Positions 16,051 through 25,288 of a stretch of DNA of 64,000 nucleotides are shown piece by piece (position 1 is the stretch's first letter; each line of letters starts with the position of its first letter). Under the pieces are notes generated by a model that saw only the letters and a program-made list of their open reading frames with translations, did not search any database and was not told the origin of the DNA. Position numbers and translations under genes: made by a program. The stretch covers positions 1 through 64,000 of the forward strand of contig CANPWZ010000008.1 in the NCBI GenBank assembly GCA_947585425.1, given 5' to 3'. The stretch is from an uncultured Oscillospiraceae bacterium (lineage in GTDB: Bacteria; Bacillota; Clostridia; Oscillospirales; Oscillospiraceae).

Positions 16051-17574
16051 ATGAAAACACCGACTACCCTTATCATCATGGACGGCTTCGGCATCTCCTC
16101 CTCCACTCTGCCGGGGGACAACGCCATCGCCGCCGCCAGGACCCCCAATCTGGACCGCATCTTTGCCGAAAACCCGGTGTGTAAGCTGTCCGCCTCCGGG
16201 CTGGACGTGGGCCTGCCCGACGGCCAGATGGGCAACAGCGAGGTGGGCCACACCAACATCGGCGCGGGCCGGGTGGTGTTCCAGGATCTGCCCAAGATCT
16301 CCAAGGCCATCGACGAGGGGACCTTCTTTGAGAACAAGGCCTATGTGGACGCCATTAACGCCGCCAAAGAGGCGGGCCGAGCCGTCCACATCTACGGCCT
16401 TATGTCCGACGGCGGGGTCCACTCCCACATCACCCACATCGAGGCCGCGGTCAAGCTGGCCCACGATCTGGGGGCGGAAAAGATCTATGTCCACTGCTTC
16501 CTGGACGGGCGGGATGTGCCCCCCACCTCCGGCAAGGGCTTCGTGGCCCGGATGAAGGAGACCTGCGGCAAATACGGGGCGAAGATCGCCACCGTGGAGG
16601 GCCGGTACTACGCCATGGACCGGGACACCAACTGGGACCGGGTGGAGAAGGCTTACGCCGCCATGGTCTACGGAGAGAGCGCGGAGTTCAATCCCGACCC
16701 GGTGGACGCGGTGCAGAGGTCCTACGACGCCGGCGTCACCGACGAGTTCATGGTGCCCGTGGTCACCTGCAGGGGGGCCGAGATCGGGGCCGGGGACGCC
16801 ATCCTGTTCATGAACTTCCGGCCCGACCGGGCCCGGGAGATCACCCGCTCCCTTGTGGATCCCGACTTCAAGGGATTTGAGCGCAAAAAGGGCTTCTTCC
16901 CCCTCCACTACGTCTGCACCACCTCCTACGATGCGTCCATGCCCAACGTGGTCATCGCCTACCCCAAGGAGACGCTGCACAACATCTTCGGGGAGTATAT
17001 CTCCAAGCTGGGGATGACCCAGCTGCGCATCGCCGAGACCGAGAAATACGCCCACGTCACCTTCTTCTTCAACGGCGGCGTGGAGCAGGTGTTCCCCGGC
17101 GAGGACCGATGCCTGATCCCCTCCCCCAAGGTGGCCACCTACGACCTCCAGCCGGAGATGTCCGAGCCCCTGGTCACGGAGGAGTGCGTCAAGCGCATCG
17201 AGAGCGGCAAGTACGACGTGGTCATCCTGAACTTCGCCAACTGCGACATGGTGGGCCACACCGGCGTGTACGAGGCCGCCGTCAAGGCCGCCGAGGCGGT
17301 GGACGACGGCGTGGGCCAGGTGGTGGCCGCCACCCTGAAGCTGGGCGGCAAGGTCATCATCACCGCCGACCACGGCAACGCCGAGCACATGGTGGAGCCC
17401 GACGGCTCCCCCTTCACCGCCCACACCACCAACCTGGTGCCCTGCTGCGTGGTGGGCGCCGGCCAGGTGAAGCTGCGGGACGGCCGCCTGGCCGACCTGT
17501 GCCCCACCATGCTGGATCTGATGGGCCTGGACCAGCCCGCCGAGATGACGGGCCAGTCCCTGATCGTACACTGA
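16051..17574 (+). CDS. gpmI: 2,3-bisphosphoglycerate-independent phosphoglycerate mutase
   Basis: 507 residues, standard for the metal-dependent (Mn2+) iPGM of the alkaline phosphatase superfamily. It interconverts 3- and 2-phosphoglycerate. The N-terminal metal site is in LIIMDGFGIS, the catalytic Ser in GNSEVGHTNIGAGR near residue 62, and the second metal cluster in NFANCDMVGHTG and TADHGNAEHM. In some spore formers the Mn dependence makes this enzyme sensitive to pH in the spore. It sits between tpiA and eno. Confidence 0.96.
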   Translation: MKTPTTLIIMDGFGISSSTLPGDNAIAAARTPNLDRIFAENPVCKLSASGLDVGLPDGQMGNSEVGHTNIGAGRVVFQDLPKISKAIDEGTFFENKAYVDAINAAKEAGRAVHIYGLMSDGGVHSHITHIEAAVKLAHDLGAEKIYVHCFLDGRDVPPTSGKGFVARMKETCGKYGAKIATVEGRYYAMDRDTNWDRVEKAYAAMVYGESAEFNPDPVDAVQRSYDAGVTDEFMVPVVTCRGAEIGAGDAILFMNFRPDRAREITRSLVDPDFKGFERKKGFFPLHYVCTTSYDASMPNVVIAYPKETLHNIFGEYISKLGMTQLRIAETEKYAHVTFFFNGGVEQVFPGEDRCLIPSPKVATYDLQPEMSEPLVTEECVKRIESGKYDVVILNFANCDMVGHTGVYEAAVKAAEAVDDGVGQVVAATLKLGGKVIITADHGNAEHMVEPDGSPFTAHTTNLVPCCVVGAGQVKLRDGRLADLCPTMLDLMGLDQPAEMTGQSLIVH

Positions 17575-18918
<1,344 letters not shown>

Positions 18919-18931
18919 GATAAGCCCATGA

Positions 18932-18960
18932 AAAGAGCCGCTCCGCTGGAGCGGCTCTTT
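18932..18960. terminator. Bidirectional terminator after eno
   Basis: A perfect 13-base stem (AAAGAGCCGCTCC and complement) has a three-base GCT loop and ends in T on both strands. It lies between eno and the convergent TSUP gene pair. Confidence 0.85.
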
Positions 18961-19317
18961 CTATTTGCGGAACAGCTCCCGCGCCCCGACCACCAGCAGG
19001 AACGCCCCGAAGCATTTGCGCAGCAGCCCCACGTCCAGCGCCGTGGCCAGCCACGCCGCCAGGGCCGTTCCGGCGAGGCCCGCCAGGATGGCGGGGAACA
19101 GCGCCTTTTTTTCGATATACCCGTTTTTGATGTGGGCGGGCAGGGCGGTGGCGGCGGCGGGCAGGAAGTAGAGCAGATTGACCCCCTGGGCCAGGTTTTG
19201 GGGCACCCCGGCGAAGCTGGTCATATAGATCAGCAGCAGGGAGCCGCCCCCAACGCCGAAGCCGGACAGCACCCCGGTGACCGCCCCGGCCAGCAGGGGG
19301 AGGAGCCAGTCCGTCAC
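18961..19317 (-). CDS. Half-size TSUP (TauE/SafE) membrane protein, second of pair
   Basis: 118 residues, about half the normal 240-270 for TSUP anion exporters (sulfite, sulfoacetate and similar). The N-terminal helix carries the family-like glycine motif GFGVGGGSLLLI, followed by FLPAAATALPAHI and two or three more helices. It starts with GTG, overlapping the stop of the upstream half-size gene by four bases (GTGA), so translation is coupled. The two halves probably assemble as a heterodimer equal to one full transporter. The substrate is unknown. Confidence 0.82.
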   Translation of the reverse strand: MTDWLLPLLAGAVTGVLSGFGVGGGSLLLIYMTSFAGVPQNLAQGVNLLYFLPAAATALPAHIKNGYIEKKALFPAILAGLAGTALAAWLATALDVGLLRKCFGAFLLVVGARELFRK

Positions 19318-19679
19318 AACAGCGCCCTCACCCCGCCGTAGAGGATCAGCAGGGCGAAGGCCCGCCGCAGCAGCTTCATGGACATCTGCCGGTACACCTT
19401 CCCGCCGATGAGCCCCCCGATGAGGCCACCCGTCAGGTAGGGCAGCGCCAGGGCGACGTCCATGCTCCCCCGGTACCAGTAGATGCCGGCGGACAGGGTG
19501 CACAGGGGCGCGATGACCGCCACCGACGTGGCAAAGGCCTTCCGCTGGTCCAGGCCGCACTTGCCCGCCAGCATGGGCACCAGCACCATGCCGCCGCCCC
19601 CGCCGAAAAATCCGTTCACCAGTCCGGCGGCGCCCCCCGCCGCGGCGTACCGAAGCTTTTTGGAGGTCTCCGTATTCAA
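19314..19679 (-). CDS. Half-size TSUP (TauE/SafE) membrane protein, first of pair
   Basis: 121 residues with about four helices. The glycine-rich motif NGFFGGGGGMVLVP near residue 23 is the TauE/SafE repeat signature, and TGGLIGGLIGGKVYRQM marks the end of the repeat. It begins at a TTG codon with GGGGAAGG immediately upstream; no ATG or GTG fits better. The second half-size gene overlaps its stop by four bases. Each protein matches one repeat of the usual duplicated transporter, so this looks like an unfused pair and not a frameshift, because both have their own start and complete ends. Confidence 0.82.
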   Translation of the reverse strand: MNTETSKKLRYAAAGGAAGLVNGFFGGGGGMVLVPMLAGKCGLDQRKAFATSVAVIAPLCTLSAGIYWYRGSMDVALALPYLTGGLIGGLIGGKVYRQMSMKLLRRAFALLILYGGVRALL

Positions 19680-19739
19680 TGCCTTCCCCGCCTTTCCTGT
19701 TTTGGGATAGTATGCCGTCCGGGGCGGGAAAGTATGCGC

Positions 19740-19768
19740 AAAGGCCCCGGCCGTTTGGCCGGGGCCTT
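19740..19768 (-). terminator. Terminator after coaBC
   Basis: A perfect 12-base stem (AAGGCCCCGGCC and complement) with a four-base loop lies 17 bases past the coaBC stop. It is followed on the minus strand by TTTG, so the T run is short. Confidence 0.7.
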
Positions 19769-19785
19769 GTCAGGTCCGATCCGAT

Positions 19786-20976
19786 TCACAGGCGCTCCAG
19801 GATGGCGTCCAGCAGGGCGTTGGCAGCGTCGTACTTGCTGAGCAGGGGCAGCTCCCGTTCCCCGTCCGGGGTGATGAGGGTGAGCACGTTGGTGTCTACG
19901 CCGAAGCCGGCGTCCGCCTGCTTCACGCTGTTGGCGGCGATCATGTCCAAATGCTTCCGCTCCAGCTTGCTCCGGCTGTTCTCGATGACATGCTCTGTCT
20001 CCATAGAGAAGCCGCACAGGAACTGGCCGGGCTTTTTCCCCTCGCCCAGGGCGGCCAGGATGTCCCGGGTCCGCTCCAGCGGGAGGGACAGCTCGCCGTC
20101 GGCCTTCTTGATCTTATCCTCCGCCACCCGGGCGGGCCGGTAGTCGGCCACGGCGGCGGCCTTGATGATGATGTCCATATCGCCCGCCCGGGCGGTCACC
20201 GCGTCGTACATCTCCCCGGCGGTGGTCACGTCCACCACCTCCATGCAGCCGGGGCGGGGCAGATCCACCGGGCCGGACACCAGGGTGACCTCCGCCCCGC
20301 GGTAACTGGCCGCTCTGGCCACGGCATAGCCCATCTTGCCGGTGGAGCGGTTGGTGAGATACCGCACCGGGTCCAGCGGCTCCCGGGTGGGGCCGGCGGT
20401 GACCAGCACCCGCCTGCCCGTCAGGTCCTTTTCGTGGGCCAGGGCGTGGAGGCACACCTCCAGCAGCTCCTCCGGCTCGGGCAGCCGGCCTTTGCCCACC
20501 GCGCCGCAGGCCAGCCGGCCCTCGGCCGGCTCCACGATCTCCCAGCCGTAGCGCCGGAGAGTCTCCAGATTGTCCTGGGTCACGGGGTTTTCGTACATCC
20601 CGGTGTTCATGGCGGGGGCGGCGGCCTTGGGACACCGGCAGGCCAGCACGGTGGTGGTGAGCATATCGTCGGCGATGCCGTGGGCCAGCTTTGCCAGCAC
20701 GTTGGCGGTGGCTGGGGCGATCAGCACAAGATCCGCCCGGTCCGCCACGGCGATGTGCTCCACGCTGTGGGTGAAGTTCCGGTCGAAGGTGTCCACCAGC
20801 GCCCTGTTCCCGGTGAGCTGCTCAAAGGTGAGGGGGGTGACGAACTGGGTGGCGTTGGCGGTCATGAGCACCTGCACATCGGCGTGCTGCTTCACCAGCA
20901 TGGAGGCCAGCGCCGCCGCCTTGAAACAGGCGATGCCGCCGGTGACGCCCAGCACCACGGTCTTTCCCTTCAGCAC
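19786..20976 (-). CDS. coaBC: Bifunctional phosphopantothenoylcysteine decarboxylase / phosphopantothenate-cysteine ligase
   Basis: 396 residues, the usual length of CoaBC. The N-terminal flavoprotein decarboxylase domain (about 1-185) has GVTGGIACFKA, the active-site His region FTHSVEHIAVAD and PAMNTGMYENP. The C-terminal synthetase domain starts at VTAGPTREPLDPVRYLTNRSTGKMG and has AAAVADYRP and KLERKHLDMIAANS. It makes phosphopantothenoylcysteine from phosphopantothenate and then decarboxylates it, two steps of CoA synthesis. It starts at GTG, overlapping the coaX stop by seven bases. Confidence 0.95.
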   Translation of the reverse strand: MLKGKTVVLGVTGGIACFKAAALASMLVKQHADVQVLMTANATQFVTPLTFEQLTGNRALVDTFDRNFTHSVEHIAVADRADLVLIAPATANVLAKLAHGIADDMLTTTVLACRCPKAAAPAMNTGMYENPVTQDNLETLRRYGWEIVEPAEGRLACGAVGKGRLPEPEELLEVCLHALAHEKDLTGRRVLVTAGPTREPLDPVRYLTNRSTGKMGYAVARAASYRGAEVTLVSGPVDLPRPGCMEVVDVTTAGEMYDAVTARAGDMDIIIKAAAVADYRPARVAEDKIKKADGELSLPLERTRDILAALGEGKKPGQFLCGFSMETEHVIENSRSKLERKHLDMIAANSVKQADAGFGVDTNVLTLITPDGERELPLLSKYDAANALLDAILERL

Positions 20977-21764
20977 GGCGTTTTCCCCCTCTCCGCGTTT
21001 TTCTCGTACAACAGCCGCAGGCCCAGCAGGAGCAGGTCGGGCTGGAGTTCAAACCTCCGCTTGCAGAGGGGCGCGATGGCCGGGGCCAGCCCCCCCGTGA
21101 GAACGGCGGTCAGCGGCCGGCCCAGTTCCTCCTCCACCCGGTCCACCAGGCCGTCCATCATGGCGGCGCAGCCGTAGACGGCGCCCGCCTGCATACAGTC
21201 CACCGTGTTTTTGCCGATGAGGGCCCTGGGCGGGCCGAAGCTGATGTGGGGAAGCTGGGCGGTCCTGCTGGACAGGGAGTCCACCGCCACCCGCAGGCCG
21301 GGGATGATCATGCCGCCCAGATAGGCGCCGTCCTCCCCGATGACGGAGAGCGTGGTGGCGGTGCCCATATCCAGCACCGCGATGGGGGCGGGGTAGAGGC
21401 TTTTGGCCGCCACCGCGTCCACGATCAGATCGCTGCCCACCTGGGCGGGGTTGTCCACCCGCATCTCCAGGTCGGTGACCACGTCCTGCCCCATCACCAG
21501 CATCGTCCTGCCGGTGAGCAGCTCCACCGCCCGGGGCAGGGTGACGCGCAGGACAGGCACCACCGAGGACAGGATGCCCCCGTCGATGTCCTCCGGCCGG
21601 ACCTGGTGCATGGCCAGGATCCCACGGAACAGCAGGGCGTACTCGTCCTCCGTTTTGTCCGGGTCGGTGGCGCACCGGGCGGAAAAGACCAGCTCCTCCC
21701 CCCGGAACGCCCCCAGCACGATATTGGTATTGCCCACATCCACGGCGAGGATCATCCGTCCCAC
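20970..21764 (-). CDS. coaX: Type III pantothenate kinase
   Basis: 264 residues, standard for CoaX, an ASKHA-fold kinase that phosphorylates pantothenate and is not inhibited by CoA. Family marks are LAVDVGNTNIVLGAF with the catalytic Asp, PAQVGSDLIVDAVAA, AVLDMGTATTLSVI and GGMIIPGLRVAVDSL. It lies between the ECF S component gene and coaBC, with a seven-base overlap into coaBC, so the operon covers uptake and the first three steps from pantothenate. Confidence 0.95.
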   Translation of the reverse strand: MGRMILAVDVGNTNIVLGAFRGEELVFSARCATDPDKTEDEYALLFRGILAMHQVRPEDIDGGILSSVVPVLRVTLPRAVELLTGRTMLVMGQDVVTDLEMRVDNPAQVGSDLIVDAVAAKSLYPAPIAVLDMGTATTLSVIGEDGAYLGGMIIPGLRVAVDSLSSRTAQLPHISFGPPRALIGKNTVDCMQAGAVYGCAAMMDGLVDRVEEELGRPLTAVLTGGLAPAIAPLCKRRFELQPDLLLLGLRLLYEKNAERGKTPC

Positions 21765-21773
21765 CTCATTTCG

Positions 21774-22388
21774 TCACATCTTCAGGGCGTGGGCCACCGC
21801 CTTGGTCACGATCCCGCCGATGACGAGGCCCGTCAGAGCCTCCACCAGCCCCTGGACGCCCACGGACAGGATCACGAACATCAGCGGCCCGGAGGCACCC
21901 AGGGCCACCAGCCGCTCCTGGACGTAGTCGGTCTGATAGAACACCAGCACGATGTAGCCCATGAACAGGATGGTGTTGAGCAGCGGCGCGGCGAGGCCGC
22001 CCGCGAAGTAGCAGATGGTGTCGGTCTTGTCGATCTTTTTCAGGCCCATAAACAGCAGCCCCGTCAGCACACCCACCAGAATGCGCATTCCCACGCACAG
22101 GATGAAGGTATGGACGGGACTGATCTGGAAGAAAATGCCCGTCATCACAGAGCCGCCGGCGACGGCGTCGTAAAAGCTGGTGAAGCCGTAGATCATCCCC
22201 AGTATGCCGCCGCCCACAGGACCCAGGAGCATGGCGCCGACGGCGATGGGCACCATGGTGAAGGTCATGTTCAGCGGCCCCACGGGGATGCTGGAGATGC
22301 CGAGCAGCTTCATCACCAGGATGATGGCCACCAGCAGCGCCAGCTGCGCCAGTCTTAGGACATTTTCGCGTTTCATTGTCGTTTCCAT
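21774..22388 (-). CDS. ECF transporter S component, probably for pantothenate
   Basis: 204 residues with six predicted helices, the layout of ECF S components, which bind a vitamin and dock onto a shared energising module (not in this window). The segment PLNMTFTMVPIAVGAMLLGPVGGGILGMIYG is the most conserved region; its central AVGAMLLGP is typical of PanT/FolT-like proteins. Placement ten bases ahead of coaX and coaBC points to pantothenate as substrate (inference). The start at 22388 is preferred over an in-frame TTG two codons earlier because GGAGG lies nine bases upstream of this ATG. Confidence 0.85.
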   Translation of the reverse strand: METTMKRENVLRLAQLALLVAIILVMKLLGISSIPVGPLNMTFTMVPIAVGAMLLGPVGGGILGMIYGFTSFYDAVAGGSVMTGIFFQISPVHTFILCVGMRILVGVLTGLLFMGLKKIDKTDTICYFAGGLAAPLLNTILFMGYIVLVFYQTDYVQERLVALGASGPLMFVILSVGVQGLVEALTGLVIGGIVTKAVAHALKM

Positions 22389-22457
22389 ATTCAATTTCCT
22401 CCTTGCTGTCGTTCCGCCCCGGCGGATACAACGCGTTTGCCTTTCTCAGGCTGTGTT

Positions 22458-22486
22458 ATCATAGCAAATCAGAGCGCGTTTTGCAA
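22458..22486 (-). promoter_or_regulatory. Promoter of pantothenate/CoA operon
   Basis: On the minus strand TTGCAA and TATGAT are separated by 17 bases, about 70 bases before the S component start. Confidence 0.75.
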
Positions 22487-22526
22487 GGGGTTTCCGAAAG
22501 TTTCCCGCCCGCGGGCGGTTTCGATC

Positions 22527-22562
22527 AAAAAAGGGGGCCGGCGTCCTGCCGGCCCCCTTTGG
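22527..22562 (-). terminator. Terminator after gltX
   Basis: A perfect 13-base stem (AAAGGGGGCCGGC and complement) with a GTCCT loop. On the minus strand the second arm is followed by TTTT. Confidence 0.85.
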
Positions 22563-22563
22563 A

Positions 22564-24060
22564 TCAGCTCAGTTTTTCAAGCCCCAGCCGCAGCCGGCGG
22601 AGGGTCTCCTCCCGGCCCAAAATGCGGCAGATCTCCACCGCCCCGCCGGGGGTGACCGCCTTGCCGGCGGCGGCGATGCGCACCGGCCACATGAGGGTGG
22701 CGTTCTTCACCCCCAAAGACTCGGCCAGCCCCACCAGCCCGTCGTGGATGTCGTCCTGAGTCCAGCCTTGCAGCCCCTCCAGCATGGGGATGGCCGCCTC
22801 CAGCATGGCCTTGGACACATCCGGGTCGGTCTTGGACTTCTTGTTGGTGAACAGTTCGGCGTCGTAGTCCGGCAGGGCGTCGAAGAAGTCCACCTTCTCC
22901 GGGATGTCGGACAGCTTTTCGCACCGGGCCTGGAGCAGGGCGGCGATGTCCAACCGGTCGTAGGCGGGGTTGGTCACCGCCCGCCGGATCCAGGGTTCGG
23001 CGGCTCTGGCGAAGTCCTCCGGGGCCATGGCGCGCAGGTAGGAGGCGTTGAAGTAGGCGAGCTTCGCCAGATCGAAGGCGGCGGGAGACTTGGACACCCC
23101 CTCGATGTCGAACACGGCGGCAAGCTCGTCCAGGGTGAAGAACTCCCGCTCGGCCAGCTCTCCCCGGGGGGCCCAGCCCAGCAGGGCCACGTAGTTCACC
23201 ACCGCCTCGTTGAGATAGCCCTGGGCCATCAGGTCCTCGTAGGAGGGATCCCCGTGGCGCTTGGACATCTTGCGGACCGTCCCCGTCTCCGGGTCGGCGA
23301 TCATGATGGAGGAGCAGTGGACGTAGGTGGGGATCTCCCAGCCGAAGGCCCGGTACAGCAGGTCGTATTTGGGGGCGGAGGACAGGTACTCCGCGCCCCG
23401 CACCACATGGGTGATGCCCATGAGATGGTCGTCCACCACGTTGGCGAAGTTATAGGTGGGCAGGCCGTCCCGCTTCAGCAGGATCTGGTCGTCCAGCTCG
23501 GAATTTTCCACGGTGATGTCGCCGTAGACCGCGTCGTGGAAGGTGGTGCTGCCCTCGTGGGGGATGCGCTGGCGGATGACGTAGGGCTCGCCGGCCTCCA
23601 CCCGGGCTTTCGCCTCGGCGGGGTCCAGGTCCCGGCAGGGGTCGTCGGAGCGCTCGAACTGGCCGGAGTCCTCCTTGGACTCGGCCTTCTCGCAGAAGCA
23701 GTAGTAGGCCGCCCCCTTCTCCACCAGCAGCTCCGCGTACTTCTGATAGAGGGGCCGCCGCTCGGTCTGGATGTAGGGGCCCACCGGCCCTCCCAGGTCG
23801 GGGCCCTCGTCCCAGGTGAGGCCGCAGCGGCGCATGGTGGCGTAGATCACGTCCACCGCGCCCTCCACCAGCCGGCCCTGGTCGGTGTCCTCGATGCGGA
23901 GCAGGAATTTGCCCCCCGCGTGCCGGGCGATGAGCCAGGTGTACAGCGCCGTGCGCAGATTCCCCACGTGCATATACCCCGTGGGGGAGGGGGCGAACCG
24001 GGTGCGCACCTCCCCGTGGGGGATGCGGGCCTCCATGTCGTCGAACCACTGCCTGTCCAT
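22564..24060 (-). CDS. gltX: Glutamate-tRNA ligase
   Basis: 498 residues, normal for class I GluRS. The HIGH-type motif is in FAPSPTGYMHVGNLRTAL near residue 25, and the KMSKS-type motif is KMSKRHG near residue 245. IEDTDQGR and the DDHLMGITHVVRG segment are also diagnostic. It charges tRNA-Glu, and in many Firmicutes also mischarges tRNA-Gln for later amidation. The ATG at 24060 is chosen over one five codons earlier because GGAGG is eight bases upstream. It has its own promoter and terminator and appears monocistronic. Confidence 0.95.
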   Translation of the reverse strand: MDRQWFDDMEARIPHGEVRTRFAPSPTGYMHVGNLRTALYTWLIARHAGGKFLLRIEDTDQGRLVEGAVDVIYATMRRCGLTWDEGPDLGGPVGPYIQTERRPLYQKYAELLVEKGAAYYCFCEKAESKEDSGQFERSDDPCRDLDPAEAKARVEAGEPYVIRQRIPHEGSTTFHDAVYGDITVENSELDDQILLKRDGLPTYNFANVVDDHLMGITHVVRGAEYLSSAPKYDLLYRAFGWEIPTYVHCSSIMIADPETGTVRKMSKRHGDPSYEDLMAQGYLNEAVVNYVALLGWAPRGELAEREFFTLDELAAVFDIEGVSKSPAAFDLAKLAYFNASYLRAMAPEDFARAAEPWIRRAVTNPAYDRLDIAALLQARCEKLSDIPEKVDFFDALPDYDAELFTNKKSKTDPDVSKAMLEAAIPMLEGLQGWTQDDIHDGLVGLAESLGVKNATLMWPVRIAAAGKAVTPGGAVEICRILGREETLRRLRLGLEKLS

Positions 24061-24095
24061 AAAAACGACCTCCATGCCGTGTTTTTTCGGGAGCT

Positions 24096-24124
24096 ATTGT
24101 ACCAAACCCCGCCCCGTTTGTAAA
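24096..24124 (-). promoter_or_regulatory. Promoter of gltX
   Basis: On the minus strand TTTACA and TACAAT are separated by 17 bases. Confidence 0.75.
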
Positions 24125-24130
24125 GCAAAA

Positions 24131-24154
24131 CAAAACCGCCTTTCGGCGGTTTTG
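24131..24154. terminator. Terminator downstream of the secreted-protein gene
   Basis: A CAAAACCGCC stem with a TTTC loop and perfect complement, flanked by A and T runs, lies just past the minus-strand secreted-protein gene. It ends the nnr-to-secreted-protein run. Confidence 0.8.
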
Positions 24155-24172
24155 CGCTTTGAGCGAGTGGAT

Positions 24173-24670
24173 TCACCCTACCGTGTAGGGCCCCCGCACC
24201 AGCAGCTTGACGGTGCCGGCGGTGGCGGTGACGGTGCGGGGTTCGATGGTGACCATGTACAGGTGGTTGGTGACCAGGGCGCCGCCGCTGGAGAGGGTGG
24301 AGCCGGCGGTGGTGTCGATGAGGGCGGGACTGCCCCCCGACGCCGTGGCGGAGCCCACCCGGAGCATGAGCTCGCAGCCCACCCTGCCGGTGATGGTCTG
24401 GCCCCGGCTCAAGGTGACCACCGCAAAGGAGGAGTCGCCCGTCTGCGCGCCGCCGGCGCCGTTCAGGGCGTCCTGGAACTCGGTCTCATAGCCCTTTGCC
24501 GTGTCCTCGGCCATTTTCTCCACCTGGGGCCGGAACACGCTCTGCAGATAGCTCAGGGTCACCAGGGGGTCCCCCTGGCTGCCCGCCGCGGCGGCGGTGG
24601 CGGCATAGGCCGCGGTGACGCCCGCCAGCAGGACCGCCAGGACGATACAGGCGATCTTCCACTTTTTCAT
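24173..24670 (-). CDS. Secreted or membrane-anchored protein of unknown function
   Basis: 165 residues. An N-terminal signal or anchor helix (about 5-26, ending in AAYAATAAAA) is followed by a small domain with an early helical part (DPLVTLSYLQSVFRPQVEKMAE) and a later beta-rich part (SSFAVVTLSRGQTITGRVGCELMLRVG, ALVTNHLYMVTIEPRTVTA). No catalytic motif is seen and I do not recognise the family. The TGRVGCELMLR and NHLYMVT pattern suggests a small beta-barrel ligand or surface domain. It lies 67 bases after mazF with a GC-rich hairpin between, so it may be the last gene of the nnr-alr-mazF transcript. Confidence 0.7.
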   Translation of the reverse strand: MKKWKIACIVLAVLLAGVTAAYAATAAAAGSQGDPLVTLSYLQSVFRPQVEKMAEDTAKGYETEFQDALNGAGGAQTGDSSFAVVTLSRGQTITGRVGCELMLRVGSATASGGSPALIDTTAGSTLSSGGALVTNHLYMVTIEPRTVTATAGTVKLLVRGPYTVG

Positions 24671-24691
24671 ATGTATCCCTCCGTCATCGTG

Positions 24692-24718
24692 GGAGCGCCG
24701 GCCGGTGACCGGCGCTCC
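24692..24718 (-). other. GC-rich hairpin after mazF
   Basis: A ten-base stem (GGAGCGCCGG and complement) with a seven-base loop sits in the 67-base gap between mazF and the secreted-protein gene. There is no T run, so it may be an attenuator or RNA-stabilising element. Confidence 0.5.
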
Positions 24719-24737
24719 GTCTCTCTTGGGTAACGGT

Positions 24738-25103
24738 TCAAACCAATCGCTCGGGGTTGAGACCGAAGCTGACGGCGATGGCGTTGTCCACCCGCCGCAT
24801 GACCTGGTCGTCCACCCGTCCCATATGCTCCCGCAGCCGCTTCTTGTCCAGGGTCCTGATCTGCTCCAGCAGGATCACCGAGTCCTTGGGAAGCCCGGAG
24901 CTGTGGGCGGCCAGGGTGATGTGGGTGGGCAGGCGGGCCTTCCCCATCTGGGAGGTGATGGCCGCGGCGATCACCGTGGGGCTGTGTTTGTTGCCGGTGT
25001 CGTTCTGAACGATGAGTACCGGGCGGACGCCGCCCTGCTCGCTGCCCACCACCGGGCTCAGGTCCGCGTAAAAAATGTCGCCTCGCTTGACGTTATTGTC
25101 CAC
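24738..25103 (-). CDS. mazF: MazF/PemK family endoribonuclease (NdoA-like)
   Basis: 121 residues, close to the 116 of Bacillus Ndo[21 protein letters not shown] at the start, [27 protein letters not shown] and [17 protein letters not shown] are the conserved MazF segments, including the Arg and Thr/Ser used in RNA cleavage. A GTG start at 25103 is chosen because it gives the family length; GGAG is about 12 bases upstream. In Bacillus the order is alr, antitoxin, toxin. Here alr is followed by a 185-base structured spacer and no antitoxin-like frame, so the toxin appears to stand alone. Confidence 0.9.
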   Translation of the reverse strand: MDNNVKRGDIFYADLSPVVGSEQGGVRPVLIVQNDTGNKHSPTVIAAAITSQMGKARLPTHITLAAHSSGLPKDSVILLEQIRTLDKKRLREHMGRVDDQVMRRVDNAIAVSFGLNPERLV

Positions 25104-25126
25104 AGGAACTTCACACTCCGCCGGAT

Positions 25127-25279
25127 ATAGTGCCCGGCTACCGCTATGTAGACCGGGTACTATCATTCTCCCACGGGGCGGAGGTTTTTATACCGCTGAG
25201 AGACCGCGGAATGAAAACCTCCGCGGCTCGCCGCCGGACTTCATCCGGCGGGCTCCCCTGGTATCCTATGCGCCAGGGG
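25127..25279. repeat. Four consecutive inverted repeats in the alr-mazF spacer
   Basis: The spacer is almost wholly palindromic. Plus-strand arm pairs are: ATAGT-x-CCCGG (25127-25137) with CCGGG-x-ACTAT (25153-25163); GCGGAGGTTTT (25178-25188) with 25214-25224; CCGCCGGA (25231-25238) with 25244-25251; CCCCTGG (25255-25261) with 25273-25279. All except the first are perfect. No promoter or antitoxin gene was found here. It may be an RNA element controlling mazF, or an interspersed palindromic repeat of the genome. Confidence 0.75.
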
Positions 25280-25288
25280 CGGAACAGG

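Noticed and set aside
15121-17571. An 816-residue open frame antisense to tpiA and gpmI
   Set aside because: Low-complexity Gly/His/Val text opposite two clear glycolytic genes.
18961-19679. TSUP pair as a frameshifted pseudogene
   Set aside because: The downstream half has its own GTG in a four-base overlap, both halves carry a full repeat, and no in-frame remnants lie beyond the stops.
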